Shown one piece after another: positions 35,218 to 42,028 of a DNA stretch of 58,677 bases. Within the stretch, counting starts at the first letter, position 1. Every line of letters begins with the position of its first letter. The position numbers and the translations under genes were made by a program. Under the pieces are notes generated by a model. It was given only the letters and a program-made list of their open reading frames with translations. It did not search any database and was not told the origin of the DNA. This DNA is from a virus. The DNA is taken from positions 1 to 58,677 of the IMG/VR virus record IMGVR_UViG_3300043429_001390. One strand, 5' to 3'.

Positions 35218-35748
35218 ATGGACATCAAGCAACTCATGCAGGCCATCGGTCGCATCGGCAAGGCCGCGGCCAAGCTGACGAAGGACGTGCAGACCGTCGC
35301 GGTCGAGGCGGCCCTGCACGCCGTCGATCACGGCAACGTGACCCCCGCCAACGAGCTCGTGGAAGCCATCGGCAAGGGCATGCGCCGCGCCTCGCTGCGG
35401 GCGTGGTTCGAGACGAACACCCCGATGTTCATCCCCAAGGGCAAGGACAAGTTCGGGTTCGACTCCGAGCGCGCCAAGGCCATGAAGGCCGAGGACCGTG
35501 CCGCCCTGCGGGAGCGCCTCATGGCCCTGCCCTGGGAGGAGGCCAAGCCCGAGGAGAAGGTCGTCTCCGTGTTCGACGTGTCCGAGGCCTTCGACAAGTT
35601 CATCAAGCGCGTGGAAGGCATGGTGAAGGACGCCAACGTGAGCGTGCGCAACCGCGAGCTGCTGGAGCTGCTCAACCAGCAGGTCTCCATCTACCACGCC
35701 AAGCGCATCCTGGCCAACGTGAAGACCGACGGCGCCGACGAGGAGTGA
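35218..35748 (+). CDS. first rightward-arm protein, helical, 176 aa
   Basis: MDIKQLMQAIGRIGKAAAKL opens a helical, Lys/Ala/Glu-rich protein with RASLRAWFETNTPMFIPKGKDKFGFDSERA in the middle (about 57-87). The ATG at 35218 follows CTGGAG; longer in-frame starts run through the hairpins. It is followed by a compact hairpin, so it may be its own short transcript, as expected for an early protein. The mid-protein 'W...N.P......KFGF' pattern recurs in uncharacterised phage early genes. Function unknown. Confidence 0.75.
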   Translation: MDIKQLMQAIGRIGKAAAKLTKDVQTVAVEAALHAVDHGNVTPANELVEAIGKGMRRASLRAWFETNTPMFIPKGKDKFGFDSERAKAMKAEDRAALRERLMALPWEEAKPEEKVVSVFDVSEAFDKFIKRVEGMVKDANVSVRNRELLELLNQQVSIYHAKRILANVKTDGADEE

Positions 35749-35760
35749 GCCTAGCGGGTT

Positions 35761-35776
35761 GGCCCCTACGGGGGCC
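35761..35776 (+). terminator. hairpin GGCCCC-TACG-GGGGCC
   Basis: A perfect six-pair stem with TACG loop 13 bases after the stop of the 176-aa gene, followed by TTCC. Likely an early-transcript terminator, possibly leaky. Confidence 0.65.
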
Positions 35777-35804
35777 TTCCCAGTAGGTTTACGAAGGAGG
35801 CAAC

Positions 35805-36080
35805 ATGCCCACCGTGTATCGCGTGACCGCGGGCACCATGCCCGCAAGCGGGCGTCGCACTCAGCCCGATGCGCTCGACTTCGATGCGGTCATCCGTGCC
35901 CGCATCCCCCAGACGGCCACGCGCCCCGGTTACACCGGCGTGCGTGCGGGTGCAACGCTCAAGACCCCGGCCATCTACGCGGCCGCGCGCTCGGGCGGGT
36001 TCCGCTACCCCAACCAGTTCAAGGAGCCGGGCCCCGGCCGGTTCTGGGTGGCCAAGCACGCGAAGGACACTACCCGGTAG
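35805..36080 (+). CDS. small basic protein before the repeat region, 91 aa
   Basis: ATG at 35805 with a GAAGGAGG site. Arg/Ala/Pro-rich; GYTGVRAGATLKTPAIYAAARSGGFRYPNQFKEPGPGRFWVAKHA (about 43-87) looks like a small basic, perhaps nucleic-acid-binding fold. Its last codons run straight into the first ACACTA-N5-TAGTGT palindrome (36067-36083), so the repeat forms part of its C-terminus (KDTTR). No homologue recognised. Confidence 0.6.
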   Translation: MPTVYRVTAGTMPASGRRTQPDALDFDAVIRARIPQTATRPGYTGVRAGATLKTPAIYAAARSGGFRYPNQFKEPGPGRFWVAKHAKDTTR

Positions 36081-36157
36081 TGTGACACTAGCGGATAGTG
36101 TGTCCGGGGGCTGCGCACGCGCAGCACTCATCGCGCCGCCATGGCTGCCGGTGTTAC

Positions 36158-36339
36158 AAAATCATCGTGACACACTACCGGATAGTGTGTCCCCGGTTTT
36201 CGGCCGTGTGCGCCCAGGCAGGGACACTACCGGCTAGTGTCCCCCATGCAATTAGACAAGGGACACACTACCGTCTAATTGCTTGTCTAATTGCAAAACG
36301 GCCAAAAGACACTATCCGGTAGTGTGTCACGATGATTTT
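36158..36339. repeat. perfect 31-bp inverted repeat pair flanking 120 bp
   Basis: Positions 36158-36188 and 36309-36339 are exact reverse complements over 31 bp (AAAATCATCG then the palindrome ACACTACCGGATAGTGT region). Between them lie a further full palindrome (36221-36243), a half site, and three TGTCTAATTGC elements. It could extrude as a cruciform or reflect an inversion/duplication event. Confidence 0.85.
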
Positions 36340-36598
36340 CAGCTTGTAATTAGACAATTAGACAATAAGACAAGAAAAAAGGATCCGTGTACGTGAGGCG
36401 ATGACGGGGTCTGAGAGCGGCCCGCGTCATGGTCACAAAGGCCCCTCCAAAAATCCGCTCTGCCAATTCCGGGGTTGTCTAATTACAAGCCCGCACCCCC
36501 CAAAAACCCCCACACGACACTACCCGCTAGTGTTTCCGCCCCCCTTTTGCATTTAGACACGGCCTGTCTAATTGCCCCCTCCCACCCTGTCTAATTAC
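36248..36598. repeat. second iterated element, TGTCTAATT(G/A)C
   Basis: Copies in both orientations: GCAATTAGACAA 36248-36259, GTCTAATTGC 36273-36282, TTGTCTAATTGC 36283-36294, CTTGTAATTAGACAA 36343-36357 with tandem 8-bp copies ATTAGACA/ATAAGACA to 36372, TTGTCTAATTACAAG 36475-36489, a variant GCATTTAGACA 36549-36559, TGTCTAATTGC 36565-36575 and TGTCTAATTAC 36588-36598. AT-rich in a GC-rich genome, as for origin iterons or unwinding elements. Confidence 0.85.
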
Positions 36599-36607
36599 GA
36601 GCCCCTC

Positions 36608-36736
36608 ATGGACGAACGCGACCTTGCCCACGAATCCGACCTGCGCCAGCGTGAACTCGAAGCCCTGATGCTGGACTGCGAGGGCGAGGAGCCCGTGCCC
36701 TGCGAGCCGTGGCCCCTGGAGGACCTCGACTTCTGA
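36608..36736 (+). CDS. very acidic mini-protein inside the repeat region, 42 aa
   Basis: Direct reading gives MDERDLAHESDLRQRELEAL then MLDCEGEEPVPCEPWPLEDLDF. Fifteen Asp/Glu against three Arg gives a strongly negative protein with two Cys. No good ribosome site is seen, but it is the only start-to-stop frame in this stretch with codon use like the neighbours. Small acidic phage proteins can act as DNA mimics; that is a suggestion only. Confidence 0.45.
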   Translation: MDERDLAHESDLRQRELEALMLDCEGEEPVPCEPWPLEDLDF

Positions 36737-36874
36737 GCGCACACACTACCCGCTAGTGTGTCAACACCTTGGGACGCTACCGGATAGTGTCCCTGCCCGC
36801 TCGGCGGTTCAGCCGCTAACCCAGACACACTACCGGATAGTGTGTCCCCCACCCACACCCCATTGGAGGACGTC

Positions 36875-37402
36875 ATGCGCACGCACACCCGTCACGCCCA
36901 CGTGGGCAAGCGCAGCAACAACCAAGGCCTGTTCAAGTTCTGGGCACGTGACTACAAGCGCACGGCCAAGCTGGCCGACCGGGCCCTCGCCCGGCGCGAA
37001 GCCGAGGACGAGCTCAACCCCCGGCGCGAAGCCGAGGACGAACCCAATGAGGAGCGCGACTCCGAGTACGAGCGAGCGGTCGAGCACTCACGCCAGGAGG
37101 CCAACGCCCGGTTCCTGCGCCGCATGGGCGAGGGCACCGTGTTCTGGGAGCAGGTGCGGTCCCTGCGCTCCGATGTCAGCGTGCAACTGCTGCGGGTCAA
37201 CCGCGACCGGGAGTCGTACCTGTTCGATGACATCGAATGGTGGGCTTCCACGCTGGCGACCGTCGAGCTCGACCGGGACGCATTCGAGTGGCGCATCCAC
37301 GTGCGTGGGCGCGAGGACAACAACCTCACCCTGCCCTTCGACCGGTACACCCTGGAGCAAGCGCTGGCCGTGGCCCACACGATCCACCACCTCTACACCT
37401 GA
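36875..37402 (+). CDS. hypothetical protein with internal tandem duplication, 175 aa
   Basis: ATG at 36875 after TTGGAGGA, 28 bases beyond the last palindrome, so the palindromes may control it. A basic N-terminus (MRTHTRHAHVGKRSNNQGLF) is followed by two near-identical 10-residue units RREAEDELNP/RREAEDEPNE (about 41-60; a 30-bp DNA repeat), a charged helix, and an alpha/beta C-terminus ending in EQALAVAHTIHHLY. Candidate for a protein that acts on the adjacent repeats; no DNA-binding fold is recognised. Confidence 0.65.
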   Translation: MRTHTRHAHVGKRSNNQGLFKFWARDYKRTAKLADRALARREAEDELNPRREAEDEPNEERDSEYERAVEHSRQEANARFLRRMGEGTVFWEQVRSLRSDVSVQLLRVNRDRESYLFDDIEWWASTLATVELDRDAFEWRIHVRGREDNNLTLPFDRYTLEQALAVAHTIHHLYT

Positions 37403-37415
37403 CCCGGAGCCCTCG

Positions 37416-37730
37416 ATGGCCGACATGCCCAAGTTCGAGCCCAAGCCCAAGCCCACACTGGACAACATCAGCTTCAACTGGTCCGGTGCCAGAACCGAGG
37501 TGGGGGCCAAGTTCACCGTGATCCCCGAGCGAATCGAAGTCATAGCCGCCTCTGACCGTCACGCATCGTGCCCCCACTGCGCGGCAAAGCGTGGGCAGTT
37601 GAGCGGGCGCCCCGGCGCAATTGGGTGCCAGGACGTGCCGATGTGCGCAGATATCACGTTCATCCCCAACACACCCGAGGGCCGCGCACTCGTGGCCGCC
37701 GCCATCCTGACTGGAAAGAAGCAGCAATGA
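37416..37730 (+). CDS. small zinc-finger-like protein, 104 aa
   Basis: Lys/Pro-rich start (MADMPKFEPKPKPTLDN), a short beta segment GAKFTVIPERIEVIAAS, then CPHC with two later Cys (GCQDVPMC) forming a C-x2-C...C-x5-C set (about 58-82). It probably binds zinc; function unknown. Ends in an ATGA overlap with the next gene. Confidence 0.6.
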   Translation: MADMPKFEPKPKPTLDNISFNWSGARTEVGAKFTVIPERIEVIAASDRHASCPHCAAKRGQLSGRPGAIGCQDVPMCADITFIPNTPEGRALVAAAILTGKKQQ

Positions 37731-37975
37731 GCCTTCGCGACCAACGCAACGCGCTGCGCAAGCAGCGCATCCGTGAGGGGCTCCACACCCTCTCACGCAT
37801 CGTCGGACCTCGGTGCCCGGACTTCGAGCCGGGCTGCTTCGTGTGCCAGTCCTACCACCTGCTCGACACGCTGCAACGCCTGCCGGGCTACGAGCCCACG
37901 CTCAGGCGAGTGCGCAGCACTCACGAGGCCGCACCCCCAGCCCCCACCCCCACCCCCACCAAGGAGGGCTCGTGA
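37727..37975 (+). CDS. small hypothetical protein with CFVCQ motif, 82 aa
   Basis: MSLRDQRNALRKQRIREGLH is a basic helix; RCPDFEPGCFVC contains three Cys (possible metal site); the C-terminus is a Pro/Thr tail (PPAPTPTPTKEGS). Overlaps both neighbours by four bases. Confidence 0.55.
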   Translation: MSLRDQRNALRKQRIREGLHTLSRIVGPRCPDFEPGCFVCQSYHLLDTLQRLPGYEPTLRRVRSTHEAAPPAPTPTPTKEGS

Positions 37976-38067
37976 GACTCGACGACAACCCCACCGCCAA
38001 CGCCCTGCTGTACGCCGCCTACGCGGCAGCAGCCATCGTCCTCGTCCTCACGTGGAGTACCCCATGA
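37972..38067 (+). CDS. single-span membrane mini-protein, 31 aa
   Basis: GTG start at 37972 with a strong AAGGAGGG site five bases before it and overlaps on both sides. VRLDDNPTANALLYAAYAAA then AIVLVLTWSTP: one membrane span from about residue 10 to 28. Function unknown. Confidence 0.55.
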   Translation: MRLDDNPTANALLYAAYAAAAIVLVLTWSTP

Positions 38068-38327
38068 ACCCACGCGTCATCCCGGCGTCCCTGTACGAAG
38101 CCGCCAACCAGGAGGAACACCGCCCAGTCGTGGCCGTGCACGTGCGTGACCAGTACGGCACCAAGGCCTTCCACCCTGCCAACGACGCCGCGCACTCGTT
38201 CGCTGCCATCGCGGGCACCAAGACCCTCACGCTGGCCACGCTCGGCCACGTGCTCAAGCTGGGCTTCGACATCAAGTACATCCACCCCTTCGACGACCCG
38301 CTCGCTCAACTCAAGGAGGCCGCGTGA
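38064..38327 (+). CDS. hypothetical protein, 87 aa
   Basis: Starts MNPRVIPASLYEAANQEEHR, with VVAVHVRDQYGTKAFHPANDAAHSF and LATLGHVLKLGFDIKYI, a small mixed alpha/beta plan. Overlaps both neighbours by four bases. No motif recognised. Confidence 0.6.
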   Translation: MNPRVIPASLYEAANQEEHRPVVAVHVRDQYGTKAFHPANDAAHSFAAIAGTKTLTLATLGHVLKLGFDIKYIHPFDDPLAQLKEAA

Positions 38328-38539
38328 AGACCAAGCCCAGCACCGACCCCAAGGTGCGCTGCACTGTGTGCAGCCGCGACACCGAGCCCAAGATCACATT
38401 CCATGAGCCCCGATGGGAATGCTCGCACGTGGACTGCCCGCACAGGCGCAGCTCGTGGAGCGAGCGCCCTGAGCCCCCGCCGTCCAAGCCGGACGGCATC
38501 TTCAACCCGTACGCCAAGTACATCCCCGAGGACCCCTGA
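38324..38539 (+). CDS. zinc-ribbon-like protein, 71 aa
   Basis: GTG start overlapping the previous stop. CTVC at 13-16 and C-x4-C (CSHVDC, about 33-38) make a four-Cys zinc ribbon around a WECSH core, followed by a Pro-rich tail and a hydrophobic YAKYIPEDP end. Probably nucleic-acid or protein binding. Confidence 0.6.
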   Translation: MKTKPSTDPKVRCTVCSRDTEPKITFHEPRWECSHVDCPHRRSSWSERPEPPPSKPDGIFNPYAKYIPEDP

Positions 38540-38775
38540 TGACCCACGCATCGACAACCCTGGCCCCAGGCCACGTGGCCAACTTCAAAGCCATGCTGCG
38601 AGCAGCCCTCAACAAGGACCTCGCGCTCATCCAGTGCACCGATGCCAAGACGGGCGAGCCCGTACCCACCATCTGCATGGTCAACAAGGACGCCGAAGGC
38701 AACGTGGAGTTCATGCCCGTGGCCCGGATGTTCAACACCAACCCCTATCAGGAACTCTTGCCGCCCAGCATCTGA
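38539..38775 (+). CDS. DUF6117-like protein, 78 aa
   Basis: VANFKAMLRAALNKDLALIQCTDAKTGEPVPTICMVNKD... then PVARMFNTNPYQELLPP. This 'NFKxxLRAAxxxDLALxxCxDAxTGEP' order is the hallmark of a small family common in tailed phages and proteobacteria, with no known role. Start directly after the previous stop (TGATG). Confidence 0.7.
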   Translation: MTHASTTLAPGHVANFKAMLRAALNKDLALIQCTDAKTGEPVPTICMVNKDAEGNVEFMPVARMFNTNPYQELLPPSI

Positions 38776-38831
38776 TTCCGTTAGGATCTCACCCCTCGTT
38801 CCCTTTCTCATTCATTCAATCAGGAACTAAC

Positions 38832-39836
38832 ATGCGCTACCAGCACATCAAGACCTCGATCCTCGAACAGTTCAAGGCCCCCAACGGCAACAAGATCGTG
38901 CCGTTCATCCTGGGCGCCCCCGGTGGCGGCAAGTCCGCCTGCGCTCGTGACGTGGTTCAGTCCCTGAACATCGACCCCGAGAAGGTCATCGAGTTCAACG
39001 CCTCGCTGCGCGACCCGGTCGACATCCTCGGCCTGCCGTCCTCCAAGGGCGATCACTCCGACTGGCTGGCGTCCAAGGAGTTCTGGACCGTGCGCCGTGG
39101 CCAGGGCCGCGCAGCACTCATCCTGGAGGAGCTGTCCGACGGCAGCGTGGCCATGCAGAACGCGCTGTGCCGCGTCATCTACGACCGCCATGCCGGCCAG
39201 CTCCCGCTGTCTGACGAGCTGTTCATCATCGCCACGGGCAACCGCACCGAGGACAAGTCCGGTGCCAACCGCATCACCAGCAAGCTGGCCAACCGCACGC
39301 GGCGCTTCGAGTTCACCGAGAACCTCGACGACTGGACCGAGTGGGCGCTCGACAACAACCTGCCCGCCGAGCTCATCCAGTTCATGCGCTTCCGTCCGGG
39401 CTTGCTCTCCGAGTTCGATCCCAACCGCTTCTGCAACCCGACGCCCCGCTCCTGGGAGCGCGTGGCGTGCATCCCCGACTCGCTGCCCGAGCAGCTCTAC
39501 TTCGACAACGTGGCCGGCGAGGTGGGCGAGGGCGCGGCGGCCGAGTACACGGGCTTTCGTCGCATCTACCGCCAGCTCCCCAACATCGACGCGCTGCTGC
39601 TCGACCCCAAGGGTGCCGACGTGCCCGATGACCCGGCGGTGCGCTTCGCCATCACCGGTGCGCTGGCCCGCAAGGCCACGAAGGACAACTTCGACCGCAT
39701 CACGACCTACACGGCGCGACTGCCCAAGGAGTTCGACGTCATGACCGTCAAGGACAGCATCAAGCTGTGCCGCGAGGTGCAGAACACGCGCTCCTTCGTC
39801 GAGTGGGCCACGCGTAACGCCGAGGTCCTGATGTGA
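38832..39836 (+). CDS. MoxR/CbbQ-type AAA+ ATPase, 334 aa
   Basis: Walker A GAPGGGKS at 28-35; Walker B ALILEE with Glu99-Glu100; sensor-like FIIATGNRTEDKSGANR and arginine KLANRTRRFEF. This is the MoxR order (Walker B followed by 'LxRVIYDR.AGQLPL...F.I.ATGN'). MoxR ATPases remodel or load a partner with a VWA domain; such a partner is encoded at 42029-43144. ATG at 38832 has CAGGAAC upstream. Cobalt-chelatase CobS annotation is possible for relatives, but no corrin genes are present here. Confidence 0.85.
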   Translation: MRYQHIKTSILEQFKAPNGNKIVPFILGAPGGGKSACARDVVQSLNIDPEKVIEFNASLRDPVDILGLPSSKGDHSDWLASKEFWTVRRGQGRAALILEELSDGSVAMQNALCRVIYDRHAGQLPLSDELFIIATGNRTEDKSGANRITSKLANRTRRFEFTENLDDWTEWALDNNLPAELIQFMRFRPGLLSEFDPNRFCNPTPRSWERVACIPDSLPEQLYFDNVAGEVGEGAAAEYTGFRRIYRQLPNIDALLLDPKGADVPDDPAVRFAITGALARKATKDNFDRITTYTARLPKEFDVMTVKDSIKLCREVQNTRSFVEWATRNAEVLM

Positions 39837-40033
39837 CCAAGCCGTTCAACCCGCACCGGGAGTACAAGGTCCGGCAGCAGGTCAAGCGCGGCAAGAAGAC
39901 CGGCAAGTGGTACGTGCAGTTCTACGAGCCGGCGCCCCACTACGGGTTCTGGAAGGTCGGCGGTGCCCAGGGTGACTTCACCTCCAAGGAAGAAGCTAAC
40001 AACTGGGTGCTCGCCATGCGGAGGCTGACATGA
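39833..40033 (+). CDS. small basic hypothetical protein, 66 aa
   Basis: GTG start overlapping the ATPase stop. RQQVKRGKKTGKWYVQFYEPAPHYGFWKVGGAQGDFTSKEEANNWV is a beta-strand-rich segment with a final helix, in the style of a small DNA-binding (AP2/integrase-arm-like) domain; that similarity is only by eye. Ends with an ATGA overlap. Confidence 0.55.
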   Translation: MTKPFNPHREYKVRQQVKRGKKTGKWYVQFYEPAPHYGFWKVGGAQGDFTSKEEANNWVLAMRRLT

Positions 40034-40302
40034 GCCGCCTGGAGTGGCGCTCTGCCATGCGATACAGCGTGGAAGTGTGGAACCTGCGCAGCACGGGCGA
40101 CAACGTCACGTGGGACAGCATGAACGGGTCGATCGTCGGAACCATCACGTACGTGGGCTGGAACCGCCGCGCCGACTGGGCCGACAGGAAGCAGCGCTGG
40201 CGCATCACTCGCATGGGCGGCGGCGACCTCGGAGAGATCGAAGTCAAGGACCTCGAAGAGGCCAAGGCCACGGCCCTGGCCATCCTGCAACTCACTAACT
40301 GA
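40030..40302 (+). CDS. hypothetical protein, 90 aa
   Basis: MSRLEWRSAMRYSVEVWNLR, then beta-strands (GSIVGTITYVGWNRRA, RWRITRMGGGDLGEIEV) and a C-terminal helix. Translationally coupled to the 66-aa gene and, like it, strand-helix in plan. Unknown. Confidence 0.6.
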   Translation: MSRLEWRSAMRYSVEVWNLRSTGDNVTWDSMNGSIVGTITYVGWNRRADWADRKQRWRITRMGGGDLGEIEVKDLEEAKATALAILQLTN

Positions 40303-40314
40303 AAGGGGAGCAAC

Positions 40315-41193
40315 ATGCTCACTCGCGTATCCAAGCTGGCCGACAAGGCCATCCTCGTCAAGCTCACCATCCGTCGCGCAGCACTCACTCGGCGCGACAA
40401 CGCACTGACCGCCAAGGTGCAGGCCGCAGAGCAGGACGTGGGCATCACCGTGCTCACCAAGCTCTTCACGGACAAGGCCTCGCCGATCAACAAGATCATG
40501 CGAGCAGTCAACGAGGTGTACTCGTACCACAAGACGCAGACCCTGCCCTACGTGGACGCCGGCCCGCGCATCCTGCCCAACGCGAACTACTTCACCTACA
40601 CCCACGAGGTGCAGCACAAGATCGCGCTCGTCGAGAACATGCTCGACACCTACATGCCGTACTACGACCAGCTCGTGCGTGATGACGTCATGTACCGCAA
40701 CGCGGGCCGGGCTGCTGGGCGCGCACACGTGGACGAGTACCCCAGTGCGGACGCGTTCCGACGCAGCATGTCGCTGGAGTACAAGTTCAGCCCCATGCCC
40801 GATGCGAGGCACTTCCTGTTCGACCTGTCCGAGGCCGACATGCAGGCAGTCGAGCAGGCCGAGAACGACGCGCTGGCCGCCGCCAACGCCGACACCATCA
40901 ACCGCATGCTCAAGCCGCTCGGCGCGCTCGTGGAGCGCCTGGGCGAGTACCAGGGCGGCAAGGGTGAGCGCTTCCACCCCACCGTCATCAGCAACGTGCT
41001 CGATGGCATCAAGGAGGCGCGCTCGCTGATGCTGTTCCCCAACGCCGAGCTCGAAGAGCACATCGCTGCGCTGGAGACGTTGACCAAGAAGTACCTGGAC
41101 AACGTCGAGATGGTCAAGGGCAGCGCCGTGGTGCGCGACGACGCACGGGCCAAGCTCAAGGAGGCCGCGGACAAGATGTCCGCGTACTTCTGA
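40315..41193 (+). CDS. DUF3150-like protein of the MoxR-VWA module, 292 aa
   Basis: All-helical, with ALTRRDNALTAKVQAAEQDVGITVLTKLFTDKASPINKI (about 23-60), GPRILPNANYFTYTHEVQHKI, and coiled C-terminus ending ADKMSAYF. Composition and the position between a MoxR ATPase and a VWA protein match DUF3150 proteins, which recur as the third member of this gene set in phages and plasmids. Role unknown; it may be the scaffold of the complex. Start ATG has GGGGAG. Confidence 0.65.
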   Translation: MLTRVSKLADKAILVKLTIRRAALTRRDNALTAKVQAAEQDVGITVLTKLFTDKASPINKIMRAVNEVYSYHKTQTLPYVDAGPRILPNANYFTYTHEVQHKIALVENMLDTYMPYYDQLVRDDVMYRNAGRAAGRAHVDEYPSADAFRRSMSLEYKFSPMPDARHFLFDLSEADMQAVEQAENDALAAANADTINRMLKPLGALVERLGEYQGGKGERFHPTVISNVLDGIKEARSLMLFPNAELEEHIAALETLTKKYLDNVEMVKGSAVVRDDARAKLKEAADKMSAYF

Positions 41194-41411
41194 TGGAAGC
41201 ACGCATGGGCAAGCCCTTCAAGCCGCTGCCGAGAATGACCATGCGGTCCCGCACCGTTGCCATCAACGTCGTGCAGTTCAACGACAACCGCACCACGGTC
41301 AACGTGTTCAACGACGGTAGGGCCGAGAGCAGCCACGGGCTGCCCGGCCACGTGTCTCTCGCCGAAGCCCTCATCTGGTACGGCACAACCCTCAAACTCC
41401 AAGGAGAGTAA
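41193..41411 (+). CDS. small beta-rich protein, 72 aa
   Basis: Starts by TGATG overlap. RTVAINVVQFNDNRTTVNVFNDGRAES is a beta hairpin pair, followed by a helix (SLAEALIWYGTTL). Unknown. Confidence 0.55.
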   Translation: MEARMGKPFKPLPRMTMRSRTVAINVVQFNDNRTTVNVFNDGRAESSHGLPGHVSLAEALIWYGTTLKLQGE

Positions 41412-41415
41412 CCCC

Positions 41416-41982
41416 ATGGGCACTGCAAAGATGTTCCAAACCGCACGGGTAGCTGCGCTGCCCGGCGTCGAGACCACGATGGTCTTGTACCCGCAGAACA
41501 TCCCCATCCGCACCCGCAAGGCAGCAGCACGCATGCTCGCCGGTGGGGTGGCTGTCGGTGGCTGGGCGTCCAAGTCCCTGAAGATCGCGCGCATCGTCGC
41601 CGAGCACTTCGGCATCGCGCTGGCCCGCGTGCACACCCACAGCAGATACGTCGAAGTGCCGCACGACAACAAGGTTCGTGAGGATGTCCTGCGCGTCTTC
41701 GATGTCGACAGCGTGCAGTACATGCTCACCGCCAACGAAAGCCGCCACCACTTCAACCCCAGTCTGTTCAAGGAACGCCGCGCGCGCCAAGTCTCGCAAC
41801 TACTGGCTGGCGAGTCCGACTCACTGGGGTTCGTGTCCCGGGCTCGCTTCAACGAGGCGAAGGCCATCGTGGTCGAGTACCACCGCAGGGCCGCATCCAC
41901 CGACCACCACAACAAGCGGGCCGCAGACTTCATGCTCGGCACCGAGCCGATCACCTTGACGCACATCCCCAAGGGGTTCTGA
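41416..41982 (+). CDS. hypothetical protein in the MoxR-VWA module, 188 aa
   Basis: Alpha/beta start (FQTARVAALPGVETTMVLYPQNIPIRTRKAAARMLAGGVAVGG) then mostly helical with several His and Arg. It sits between the DUF3150-like and VWA genes and so is probably part of the same unit. No catalytic motif is seen. ATG at 41416 behind AAGGAGAG. Confidence 0.6.
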   Translation: MGTAKMFQTARVAALPGVETTMVLYPQNIPIRTRKAAARMLAGGVAVGGWASKSLKIARIVAEHFGIALARVHTHSRYVEVPHDNKVREDVLRVFDVDSVQYMLTANESRHHFNPSLFKERRARQVSQLLAGESDSLGFVSRARFNEAKAIVVEYHRRAASTDHHNKRAADFMLGTEPITLTHIPKGF

Positions 41983-42028
41983 CAGCAACCCACCCACCCG
42001 CTTACCCACTGACTGAGAGGACAACACC

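Larger units (their letters stand above)
36067..36846. repeat. array of ACACTA-N5-TAGTGT palindromes (nine full, one half)
   Basis: Full sites at 36067-36083, 36085-36101, 36172-36188, 36224-36240, 36309-36325, 36517-36533, 36743-36759, 36774-36790 (one mismatch, ACGCTA) and 36827-36843; a half site at 36261-36273. Centres are CCCGG, GCGGA, CCGGA, CCGGC, TCCGG, CCCGC, CCCGC, CCGGA and CCGGA. Several have longer arms: GACACACTA/TAGTGTGTC at 36169-36191 and 36824-36846, and GGGACACTA/TAGTGTCCC at 36221-36243. Spacing is irregular (18 to about 210 bp), so this is not a CRISPR. The pattern suits cooperative binding by a dimeric protein: replication initiator, partition protein or repressor. Confidence 0.9.

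Noticed and set aside
36098-36322. A 74-residue rightward frame across the repeats
   Set aside because: It is made of translated repeat units, has no ribosome site and its composition (many Cys, His, Ile) differs from all neighbours.
36067-36846. CRISPR array
   Set aside because: Repeats are palindromic and spaced irregularly from 18 to about 210 bases, with no uniform spacers and no cas genes; the Cas4-like protein is a phage nuclease without cas1/cas2.
36067-36846. Classical NrdR boxes
   Set aside because: The outer ACAC/GTGT match, but NrdR boxes are 16 bp with an AT-rich centre, and no ribonucleotide reductase genes are present; the similarity is kept only as a hypothesis.
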